Made by a program: the position numbers and the translations under genes. The notes beneath the pieces are model-generated. The model saw only the letters and a list, made by a program, of their open reading frames with translations. It made no database searches and was not told the DNA's origin. This document shows, piece by piece, positions 1 through 5,837 of a stretch of DNA of 5,838 nucleotides. How positions within the stretch are numbered: position 1 is the stretch's first letter; each line of letters opens with the position of its first letter. The DNA comes from PGYU01 sp964637845 (GTDB lineage: Bacteria; Bacteroidota; Ignavibacteria; Kapaibacteriales; UBA2268): positions 1 through 5,838 of the forward strand of contig CAZWXI010000126.1 of assembly GCA_964637845.1 (NCBI GenBank), in the 5' to 3' direction.

Positions 1-13
1 ATGAGAGTAGTTT

Positions 14-58
14 AGCTCCCGTCTCGCGGGGTGTGGCGGGCAGTAGAATCCCCAAAAA
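14..58. other. GC-rich block with short inverted repeat, unassigned
   Basis: A GC-rich patch in otherwise AT-rich DNA contains CCCG-TCTCG-CGGG (4-bp stem), followed by GGGG about 20 bases before CCCC and then an A/T run. It could be the tail of a terminator for a gene left of the window, or a piece of a dispersed repeat like those near 1430-1525. The stem is short and the left context is cut off, so the assignment is open. Confidence 0.25.
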
Positions 59-97
59 ATTTTAATTAACTTTTTTATCCACAATCAGGTTTCGAAA

Positions 98-631
98 ATG
101 AACATCAAAAAAATATCAATACTGGCGTTCTTAATTTTAGCCATAATATCATATGATGCAAAAGAAGTATTTTCAACGCAAGTAACTTGTACTACTATTC
201 TTGATATAACAGTATTTGGATGGAGATACAGAGAGTGGGAGTGTACAGTGCCGAACCCTTTTGGACCAGGAACAATTACATGGAAATGGTACACATTAGA
301 CTGGTTTGGTATGCCGATTTGGCAGGAAAGCGGACCAATTGAAAAGAAAAGAATATATGATAAGGATCTTAGTTCAGAAACATCAAGTGTTAAGATTTAT
401 CCAAATCCAACCAATGATAGAGTTTTCATCAATTCAGAGTTCTTAGTTGGTAAAGATATAAAAATTACTCTTTTGGATGTAAATGCAAGGGAGATAGCTG
501 AACTATTCAACTCTTTTAATAGAGATTCGTTAATCGAATTAAGCTTAGCTAATTTCAATTCAGGTACATACTTTTTAAAGATTGATTCTGATATTAATAC
601 TTATTCAATTAAATTATTAATAACAAAATAG
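98..631 (+). CDS. Small secreted Trp-rich protein with T9SS type A C-terminal sorting domain
   Basis: This 177-residue protein starts MNIKKISILAFLILAI, a Lys-rich then hydrophobic signal peptide (about residues 1-26), so it is exported by Sec. The mature N-terminal part (about 28-80) is rich in Trp/Tyr and has two cysteines (C31, C49); I do not recognise a family there. Residues 98-177 are a typical type IX secretion C-terminal domain (Por_Secre_tail type): it opens with KIYPNP (99-104), continues with IKITLLDVNAREI and ends with FNSGTYFLKID and a final beta strand IKLLITK. Such domains direct cargo across the outer membrane through the T9SS, with removal of the domain and often attachment to the cell surface. 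The start is supported by an AGG at 87-89, eight bases upstream of the ATG. The next gene follows after 10 bases, so the two are probably co-transcribed. The role of the small N-terminal part is unknown. Confidence 0.85.
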   Translation: MNIKKISILAFLILAIISYDAKEVFSTQVTCTTILDITVFGWRYREWECTVPNPFGPGTITWKWYTLDWFGMPIWQESGPIEKKRIYDKDLSSETSSVKIYPNPTNDRVFINSEFLVGKDIKITLLDVNAREIAELFNSFNRDSLIELSLANFNSGTYFLKIDSDINTYSIKLLITK

Positions 632-641
632 GAGAAAAAAA
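631..641 (+). promoter_or_regulatory. Ribosome binding site overlapping the preceding stop codon
   Basis: GGAG at 631-634 is a good Shine-Dalgarno motif seven bases before the ATG at 642, and its first G is the last base of the upstream TAG stop. This fixes the start of the second gene and suggests translational coupling in a two-gene operon. Strong SD motifs are not the rule in Bacteroidota-type genomes, so it is a useful start marker here. Confidence 0.6.
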
Positions 642-1274
642 ATGTCGAGGAAAATTATCATAACAGCCTTAATTATGGCTTTTGTAAGTCTCGAAGCGGT
701 TTGGTCGCAATATCAGTTAAATTTCACGGATAACGAATGTGGCAATGGTGCTTATTACGGAGTTGTTTACGTACGCGACAGTAATCAAACGAACTACGGC
801 TTTGGATTTTACCTTTTCTGTGATGTCAAAATGGAATTGAGAAATTTAGTGCCACCAGTCAGATTGCTCAATCTCGCTAATGGAACGATACTGCTTGATT
901 CGTGCAGTATTTTCATGCCGTTTTCGCAATATAATGCTCAAACCGAATACCACAAGTACATTTACGAAATACGTAACAAAACAGGGAACGAAGAAACTAT
1001 TGCCCTCGAATACGGCTCAATGGACATTGCGACTCAGCAAAGCCCTATTTCTAATAATCAGATGAAAAAGATAAATTCATATTTTATCGTTTTAGCTGAT
1101 GAAGATGAATATGCCGCCGAATATAGCCCCCACGAAACTATTGAATCGCATCTATTTAGCGATTCTTTGGGTAATTCGCTCTATGAAATTAAATATAATG
1201 ACTCGGTTGTCGGATTGAGATATTATTGTGCGAATAACAGCACGGAATATACTCGCTTCTTTAAAGGTAAATAG
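642..1274 (+). CDS. Hypothetical exported protein
   Basis: This 210-residue protein has a clear signal peptide: MSRKIIITALIMAFVSLEAVWSQ, with likely cleavage around A-V-W-S|Q at residue 22-23. I do not recognise the mature part. It has alternating hydrophobic/polar stretches (for example YYGVVYVRD, NYGFGFYLFCDVKMEL, SYFIVLADEDEY) that suggest a beta-rich fold, and four cysteines spread through the mature chain that could form disulfides outside the cytoplasm. It has no KxYPNP-type sorting domain, so unlike its upstream neighbour it is not an obvious T9SS cargo and probably stays periplasmic or is exported otherwise. It is the second gene of an apparent two-gene operon (10-bp gap, GGAG ribosome site) ended by the terminator at 1311-1339. 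A function cannot be named from sequence. Confidence 0.75.
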   Translation: MSRKIIITALIMAFVSLEAVWSQYQLNFTDNECGNGAYYGVVYVRDSNQTNYGFGFYLFCDVKMELRNLVPPVRLLNLANGTILLDSCSIFMPFSQYNAQTEYHKYIYEIRNKTGNEETIALEYGSMDIATQQSPISNNQMKKINSYFIVLADEDEYAAEYSPHETIESHLFSDSLGNSLYEIKYNDSVVGLRYYCANNSTEYTRFFKGK

Positions 1275-1310
1275 CATTTATTTCACATATTTAGTTATAT
1301 TTCTTTATAA

Positions 1311-1339
1311 AAATAGCCCCCGTTATGGGGCTTTTTTTT
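1311..1339 (+). terminator. Rho-independent terminator of the 98-1274 operon
   Basis: AGCCCC (1315-1320) pairs perfectly with GGGGCT (1327-1332) around a 6-base loop CGTTAT, followed by an unbroken run of eight T (1332-1339) and preceded by an A-rich stretch. It sits 40 bases after the stop at 1274. The T run lies on the plus strand, so it acts on plus-strand transcripts. Confidence 0.9.
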
Positions 1340-1348
1340 GAAGTCATG

Positions 1349-1415
1349 CATCTGCCACCGGGGTGTTTATTTTGTGCGGGTTGGAAATAAAGTGGGGAAA
1401 TTTGTGAAGTGGTGA
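1349..1415 (+). pseudogene. Remnant A of a T9SS sorting-domain tail
   Basis: Bases 1349-1363 read HLPPG in one frame, while 1362-1415 read GVYFVRVGNKVGKFVKW-stop in another. Joined across an indel near 1361-1366 they give HLPPGVYFVRVGNKVGKFVKW, the usual last strand pair of a type A sorting domain (LPxGVYFVRxGNxxxKFVK). There is no upstream coding sequence: the terminator ends only 9 bases earlier. It is therefore a scrap of a lost gene end, not a gene. It is clearly related to remnant B about 200 bases downstream. Confidence 0.6.
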
Positions 1416-1423
1416 GACAAGGG

Positions 1424-1455
1424 CACCGTCATTCTAAGCGAAGCGATGAAGCCGG
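1424..1455. repeat. Dispersed GC-rich repeat (CATTCTAAGCGAAGCGATGAA type)
   Basis: The stretch contains CGTCATTCTAAGCGAAGCGATGAAGCC, differing by one base from the ATTCTGAGCGAAGCGA core of a short repeat that I know to be scattered between genes in many Bacteroidota/Chlorobi-group genomes. It contains the local direct repeat AAGCG-AAGCG. It lies exactly between the two sorting-domain remnants. Only this one copy is in the window, so its repeat status rests on recall of the motif and needs a genome search. Confidence 0.5.
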
Positions 1456-1749
1456 TTAAAATATACAGCGCGCTCGGACAATGCGTGGAGAAAATCCCCC
1501 TTAGTCCCCCTTTGCCAAAGGGGGAAACAAAGAATTGATGTGTCGCAACTGCCGACGGGCGTGTATTTTGTGCGGATTGGCAATCGGGCGGAGGCTTTCG
1601 AGAGACTAGTACGAATTGGCAAAGACTCAAGGTATGAAGTTTACCAAGTAACCGAATGGGCAAGAAAAGGTTCTTTCTGGGGTGAACAAGGTAATTTCCT
1701 TTCTGCTTGTAAGTTACGAAACAAGACGAAAGACGGAGTAATGTACTAG
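1455..1749 (+). pseudogene. Remnant B of a T9SS sorting domain, split by a repeat, plus unrelated tail
   Basis: Bases 1455-1496 read VKIYSALGQCVEKI, the first half of a type A sorting domain (KIYxxxGQxV). Bases 1531-1599, in a different frame, read RIDVSQLPTGVYFVRIGNRAEAF, the second half. Between them lies the palindromic repeat at 1494-1527, which shifts the frame, so the domain can no longer be made as one chain. No N-terminal cargo domain precedes it. The reading frame stays open after the domain to the TAG at 1747-1749 (a GTG at 1540 could formally start a 69-codon ORF), but the extra residues (RIGKDSRYEVYQVTEW and on) are unlike any sorting-domain end and probably not a real product. 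Confidence 0.55.
1494..1527. repeat. Palindromic dispersed repeat inserted in the sorting-domain remnant
   Basis: TCCCCCTTT (1505-1513) and AAAGGGGGA (1517-1525) form a perfect 9-bp stem with a GCC loop. A second CCCCCTTA block (1496-1503) precedes it as a partial direct repeat. This CCCCCTTAGTCCCCCTTTG motif is familiar as a short interspersed repeat in many environmental bacterial genomes. It interrupts an otherwise recognisable domain at 1494, so it is probably an insertion, perhaps a non-autonomous MITE-like element. No flanking target-site duplication was clear to me. Confidence 0.6.
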
Positions 1750-1752
1750 GAT

Positions 1753-1863
1753 ATGTCTTTGCAGAAATTTAAGCAAGGGGGCAAGTCCAATGGGACAAGC
1801 ACCCAACAACAATACCAAAGACCAGATTGGGCCAAAGCAGATTGGTTCAAAGAAAAAGAATGA
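1753..1863 (+). CDS. Doubtful 36-codon ORF
   Basis: An ATG at 1753 opens 36 codons to TGA at 1861-1863, reading MSLQKFKQGG then a Gln/Asn/Thr-rich stretch and ending DWAKADWFKEKE. It follows the TAG of remnant B in the same frame, four bases downstream, so it might be the far end of some lost reading frame and not a separate gene. There is no good ribosome site. The rest of the spacer, 1864-1964, is AT-rich and shows nothing I can name; no intrinsic terminator for the minus-strand genes is evident in it. Confidence 0.15.
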   Translation: MSLQKFKQGGKSNGTSTQQQYQRPDWAKADWFKEKE

Positions 1864-1964
1864 ATTCTTGGCAATTATGGCTAAAAAAACTAATTCTGTC
1901 AGATTATATTTTGAGTTGTTTTCAAATTATTCACTTTTCCGCGATACCCTCAACGATTTACTTT

Positions 1965-2699
1965 TTAAGCTAATTGCAAAATCACGAAATAGATTGACAT
2001 AGCAAGAAACATGTGGTATATTATGTTTGGAAATACAATCTTTAGTACTCGCATCTTGAACCCTATAAACGCATAAAATGTCCCCAATACAAACCATGCG
2101 AAATAGTTCTGCAATGGTATAACCTCATTTTGCCAAGTCCAATAATAGAGTCTGATGGCGGCGGGTTCCATTAAGAAATCAAAAAACATCATAGTTGCTC
2201 CGATAATAATGGATTTGATAAAAATCGGGATGTTGTTTAGATTAACTCGAGATACTCTTTGAAGCATCGCATGGGAAGTTACTAATGCGAGAAACCATAC
2301 GAAAGCTATCGCAATTGGTACTTGTTGAAAAGTAGGCTTTAATATGCCGTGATAATAATAATGACCAAAAATCCATCCAGTTTTTACTCCCACAAACTCA
2401 ATAATCCATGATGAAACTACAACCAAAGCGAAATAAACAACATATCTATTTCGTAAGTTTGGTTGGTCAATGATACCTTGTTTATTGGGTTGAGGGAGTT
2501 TATATTTTCTGAAAATCTCCCAAAAAGCCACTAATGTCAGCATAATAATTACTGGTCCTGCCATAGGTCTTGTTATTTCCTCGAACATTTCGAGAACCTG
2601 TAAAATAGCACCGAAAATTAGCAGTATATAAATAATACTGATTTTAAAAATTTCATGTGATAAAAAACTTAAAACTTTTGAATTTTTCTTTCCTTCCAT
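1965..2699 (-). CDS. cruF: CruF-like carotenoid 1',2'-hydratase (carotenoid biosynthesis protein, DUF422 type)
   Basis: This intact 244-residue integral membrane protein has about seven hydrophobic segments (roughly 20-38, 47-61, 86-104, 125-145, 158-180, 197-214, 221-242). Signature blocks of the Caroten_synth/DUF422 family are visible: EFVGVKTGWIFGHYYYHG (101-118, with H113) and FDFLMEPAAIRLYYWTW (173-189, with acidic D174 and E178), then IPLQNYFAWF. Characterised family members (CruF, and the bacterioruberin-pathway hydratases) add water to the 1',2' double bond of the psi end of gamma-carotene or related pigments in the membrane. The ATG overlaps the end of the glycosyltransferase fragment by 31 bases, and a weak AGG lies upstream, so it was translated as part of the same transcript. 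Hydratase next to a CruG-like transferase is the usual cruF-cruG pairing. The exact substrate is not shown by sequence. Confidence 0.85.
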   Translation of the reverse strand: MEGKKNSKVLSFLSHEIFKISIIYILLIFGAILQVLEMFEEITRPMAGPVIIMLTLVAFWEIFRKYKLPQPNKQGIIDQPNLRNRYVVYFALVVVSSWIIEFVGVKTGWIFGHYYYHGILKPTFQQVPIAIAFVWFLALVTSHAMLQRVSRVNLNNIPIFIKSIIIGATMMFFDFLMEPAAIRLYYWTWQNEVIPLQNYFAWFVLGTFYAFIGFKMRVLKIVFPNIIYHMFLAMSIYFVILQLA

Positions 2700-3103
2700 A
2701 CAATTTTACCTGTTATTGTTTTATAAAATGACTCGATTGCGACTGCCCCAATACCAGTAATGGATAAAGGATGCAATATTACGGCAATCAATAAGTCATG
2801 CCTAAATGCCAAAGAATGCATAATTCTCAAAAATAGGTTCATGAGAATAAGCAAAATTAATAATTTTCCACTAAAATTTATTAAAAAAAGTATGTAGGGT
2901 AACATCATTGCCGAAAAAATTATGAATAAAAGCAATGAAAACAAAATGGCGTTGTATCCTGTAAGTCCATATAAGTTCTTTGACAATCCTATTCTAATTT
3001 CTCTTAAAGTGCTGTACATTCGGCAGAAAACAACATCAGTGCCAATCGCCTTAGCATGTAGAAATGCAGGATAGTTGTCATCATATTTCCAGTATCGAGA
3101 CAT
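2669..3103 (-). pseudogene. C-terminal fragment of a CruG-like family 2 glycosyltransferase
   Basis: The 144 residues match only the end of membrane-bound GT2 enzymes of the carotenoid/hopanoid type: TDVVFCRMYSTLREIRIGLSKN (22-43) is the CRMY...SKN block that follows the catalytic domain, and the rest forms about three membrane helices with the closing HPLS...WKER element. The nucleotide-sugar and acceptor part (DxD, ED and upstream motifs, about 250 residues in full-length relatives) is missing. The ATG overlaps the desaturase stop as TAATG, so it can be translated by coupling, but the product should have no transferase activity. The first few residues (MSRYWKYDD) are probably at or near the deletion joint. 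By position beside cruF the full-length enzyme was probably a carotenoid 2'-O-glycosyltransferase (CruG role); that assignment is inference. Confidence 0.7.
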
Positions 3104-4578
3104 TAAACACCAAAGTCCCTAAAAATCAGTTTTTCTGTTGCCTCTGCTGATAGCATAACACCGGGTAGTCCATCACCGGGATGAGTGCCCGCACCTACTA
3201 AGTATAGATTTGGAATATCTTCATTCCGGTTATGAGGGCGGAAATATGCAGATTGCAATAATATTGGCTCCATTCCCCATGGCGTACCTTTATAGCTATT
3301 TCTTTGATTTGCGAAATCTTGTGGAGTGAAGAATTCTTCTACTTCAATGTTTTTTCGTAAATCTCTTAGGTCAAACTCTGCTTCCAGAAAGTTAATTACA
3401 GAATTTACAAAAGGTCTCGCCTGCACATTCCAATCAATACCGCTATCTAAATTTGCTACGGGAATTAACACATACATACTTTCACATCCCATAGGTGCCA
3501 TAGAACTGTCTGTTCTTGTCGGAACATGGAGATACATAGAAAAGTCCTCAGGTAAAATTCTATAGTCAAATATATCATCTATAAGTGTTTTGTACCTTTT
3601 TGAAAGAATTAGTGTATGATGTAACAATTGCGGGTATTGCTTTTTAATGCCTAAATAAATAACAACGGTTCCCATGGAATATTTTGCGTTGTTGAGCTTA
3701 GCTTGATTCCATTTCTTTAAATGATTTCCTTTGATAAGTTTCGAGTAAGTATGGTGCACATCTGCATTTGAGATAACTAAATTAGCTTCATAAGTACCAT
3801 TCGCAGTTCTAACACCAGTAGTTTTGCCGTTTTGTATCATTATCTCTTCTACGGGTTCACTGGTTCGTATTTCAACACCAAGTTCAAGCATTAATTTTTT
3901 AAAAGCTCCAACCACACTGTACATCCCATCTTTTGTAAACCATACTCCACTGTGTTTTTCAAGGTAAGAAATCATTAGATATATAGCAGGAACTCTAAAG
4001 GGATTTCCACCAATGAAGAGTGGATGGAACGAGAATATGAATCGGTGTCTGAAATTATTAAAATATTTTGCGGCAAGCCCATACGATGTATTGAAAGCTT
4101 TGATGCTCATTGCACGTGGCACGAATTTCAGCATTGTAGATAAATTATTGAAGGGAATGGCACCCAGCCCTTTAGTAATAACTTCATCATAGATTAATTT
4201 TGAGCTCTCGATAAATTTATCGTATTTTTGGGCATCTTTTTTATCAAATTTTGCCATTTGCGTTTTCATTAATTCAGCATCACCGGAATAATCAATGTAG
4301 GTTTTATCATGAAAATATGCGGTAGAAAGGCCTGAGAGGCATTAATTCCAAATAATCCTTCATCTTTTTCCCGGCCGAGTTGAAAATTCTTTCAATTATT
4401 TCCGGAGCGGTTATCAATGAAGGTCCCATATCGAATTTATATCCGTTTTTTTCAAGAGAATAAGCGTGCCCCCCAGTTTGTCGTTCTTTTCAATTATGAT
4501 TACTTTATAACCTTTGGATTGGAGACGTATTGATATGGCTAAACCACCAAATCCTGAACCAATGACAATTGCTCTTTT
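3103..4578 (-). pseudogene. crtI: CrtI-type carotenoid (phytoene) desaturase, start lost and two frameshifts
   Basis: Read through its lesions this encodes about 490 residues, the normal CrtI length. The N-terminus reads KRAIVIGSGFGGLAISIRL, with the GxGxxG FAD site, then VIIIEKNDKLGG. At the six-C run 4469-4474 one base is missing; in the next frame it continues AYSLEKNGYKFDMGPSLITAP to PFYRI. Near 4312-4318 it slips again (best repaired as a lost TA, giving RIYFHDKTY) and returns to the first frame. From the ATG at 4269 (388 codons) it is open to the end, closing with the family signature NLYLVGAGTHPGDGLPGVML. No start codon precedes KRAIVIG in frame before a stop at 4609-4611. CrtI enzymes desaturate phytoene toward lycopene using FAD at the membrane. 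The 388-residue open part lacks the FAD-binding N-terminus and should be inactive alone. It is coupled to the transferase fragment by TAATG. Confidence 0.8.
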
Positions 4579-4717
4579 CCAGTAAAAAATAGATTTTTCA
4601 ATATACGGCTACGATTCGGATGTCGTTTGAATGCGGTAAACTTGTTGTTTGATGAAATGCCAAATATTGAACCTTTATTTGAGGAATAGCGTGATTCCAA
4701 GTCTAATGGAGTTATCG
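4578..4717 (-). pseudogene. C-terminal scrap of a second, CrtD-like carotenoid desaturase
   Basis: About 46 codons read ITPLDLESRYSSNKGSIFG, then ISSNNKFTAFKRHPNRSR and ILKNLFFTG. This is the segment of CrtI-superfamily proteins just before the C-terminal GGSTHPGGGIP motif, and the GSIxGxSSN-xxxAFxRPPNRS form is typical of CrtD/CrtN-like desaturases. It differs from the corresponding stretch of the neighbouring CrtI (TPQDF...GTPWGMEPILLQS), so it is a separate paralogue and not a duplicated piece. Nothing of its first 85% or of its last 40 or so residues is present. On the left it is joined to the start of crtI (out of frame), on the right to the TPR-like gene (also out of frame). A 3',4'-desaturase role would suit the cluster but is inference. 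Confidence 0.7.
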
Positions 4718-5186
4718 AGTAAAATCTCATTATCATACATTTCGATAGCTCTCTCATCCATTAGTTCCACAATCCTCTTTAATTTTGTTTTTGCGAGTCC
4801 ACCCTTACCAAGGAAAAACGGTAAGTAATAGCAGGTTGAGCCATAAACGAATAAAGATTCAATGTTATCTGGGTCATATTTAAGTCCCCGATTCATGATT
4901 TCAATACCTGTATCAACGTGTTTTAGTTTTGTCTGGGGCCAAAAAGCATGCTTGCCTTTAATCATCTATAGCGAGCCGATGTAAGTAATTGCCAAGCCCT
5001 TCAACTCGGGATTTGCGGTCATAATAGTTTTGAATTCTTGAATAGCAAAATCAAGTTTTTTTCATCATTGACGGAACTATAAAAGAGTTTTCTTGCTTCC
5101 GTAAGCCTCTCGCTTTCGTAACTCTTAGACATTAGCGGCAAATTTAAAATTAAGAATAAAGATAAAGATACAATGACTTTAAGCAT
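4717..5186 (-). pseudogene. Secreted TPR-like protein gene, broken (frameshift, stop, lost 3' end)
   Basis: The preferred start is the ATG at 5186, which gives a signal peptide MLKVIVSLSLFLILNLPLMS followed by ESERLTEARKLFYSSVNDE; a longer start at 5222 adds 12 unlikely residues. At the seven-T run 5056-5062 the frame breaks; adding one base continues LDFAIQEFKTIMTANPELKGLAITYIGSL. An in-frame TAG at 4966-4968 follows, then KGKHAFWPQTKLKHVDTG, GLKYDPDNIESLFVYGSTCY and ELMDERAIEMYDNEILL, ending abruptly at about 4717 where desaturase sequence takes over. The helical pairs with A/G/Y spacing (EARKLFY, GLKYDPDNIE) look like TPR-type repeats. The product would be periplasmic and its function is unknown. 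Its place as first gene of the carotenoid cluster suggests it was co-transcribed with it. Confidence 0.65.
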
Positions 5187-5252
5187 ATTGGAATTTTGAA
5201 ATTTATAAAAGTTTAGAGACACCTAAATTTGAAAAAAATTTTATTAAGTCAT

Positions 5253-5837
5253 TTAGTCTTTAACCATAATTCCTAATCCTACTGAGATATGCCTTGATGC
5301 ATCGGGACGTTGTTCATTCATTACATTCCTGCCGTTAACTACCATGACTGATGAACTGCCCCCATCGAGATTCATGGCATCATAGCATCCTAATGATTTC
5401 ATTATGTTTGCCATATCAGTAAGGTTAGCTCCTTTTATGCTATGCGATTTGGAACCCCCCTGCACTGTAACCAAAAATAGTTTAGTCTTATCCTTGTTAT
5501 ACCCGACTGCCGTTCGGGGCAGTTGGCTATTGATGAATCTTCGTCCGGTCGAACCTTCAACTCTCGCCTCATGTTGAGCTTTCCCATTACGAACTAATCT
5601 CGGAGTAGCCGTTAAGCCATGGAAAAATTCTATCTGTGATTCTAAATTAGTTGTATAGCTAAGTATAAGAGTATCTCCTAAATTAGGGAATAAATCAAAT
5701 GGCACTCCAATGCCGTATGATAGTACTGCAGTGTTGAAATCAATTGAAATTACGCCTGTATCAATTTTGGTCACAACACATCTGATATTTTTATTTACCG
5801 CAGGTGAATCTAAATATAATAGTTTGCATTTGATGAG
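5253..5837 (-). CDS. Phosphodiester glycosidase (NAGPA-type) domain protein, N-terminus outside window
   Basis: The frame is open to the window edge, giving 194 residues of a longer protein; the GTG at 5774 is internal and not the true start. The visible part matches the NAGPA/phosphodiester glycosidase domain: GLTATPRLVRNGK (ordinarily the GGxPxLVxxG block), LPRTAVGYNKDKTKLFLVTV (pRTaiG block), GANLTDMANIMKSLGCYDAMN, then the hallmark NLDGGSSSVMVVNG and a closing RHISVGLGIM. Relatives include the lysosomal uncovering enzyme, which removes GlcNAc from a phosphodiester, and many bacterial exported proteins thought to act on cell-wall or exopolysaccharide glycans. The usual GGxP glycine pair is replaced by TATP here. 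It lies upstream of the TPR-like gene on the same strand with a 66-base gap and is intact over all the visible length. No clear terminator separates the two. Confidence 0.85.
   Translation of the reverse strand, partial: LIKCKLLYLDSPAVNKNIRCVVTKIDTGVISIDFNTAVLSYGIGVPFDLFPNLGDTLILSYTTNLESQIEFFHGLTATPRLVRNGKAQHEARVEGSTGRRFINSQLPRTAVGYNKDKTKLFLVTVQGGSKSHSIKGANLTDMANIMKSLGCYDAMNLDGGSSSVMVVNGRNVMNEQRPDASRHISVGLGIMVKD

Noticed and set aside
85..294. 69-codon minus-strand ORF
   Set aside because: It lies opposite the well-supported signal peptide and N-terminal part of the T9SS cargo gene and shows no family resemblance.
1367..1663. Minus-strand ORFs across 1367-1663 (98 and 62 codons)
   Set aside because: They are antisense readings of the sorting-domain remnants and dispersed repeats; segments such as FGKGGLRGIF and FIASLRMT are the well-known spurious translations of these repeats.
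1790..2002. 70-codon plus-strand ORF overlapping the cruF 3' end
   Set aside because: It has no recognisable domain or ribosome site, and its last part is antisense to cruF.
3326..3565. 79-codon plus-strand ORF inside crtI
   Set aside because: It is antisense to strongly conserved CrtI sequence.
4539..4757. Treating the 72-codon minus-strand ORF as a single gene
   Set aside because: Its start is an out-of-frame reading of the TPR-like gene, its middle is desaturase sequence and its last 12 residues are an out-of-frame reading of the crtI FAD motif. It is a mosaic of three genes.
5187..5252. Bacteroidota-type promoter (TAnnTTTG) before the TPR-like gene
   Set aside because: TAAATTTC occurs at a plausible place on the minus strand, but the last base is wrong and no convincing -33 TTG box was seen; chance is likely in such AT-rich DNA.
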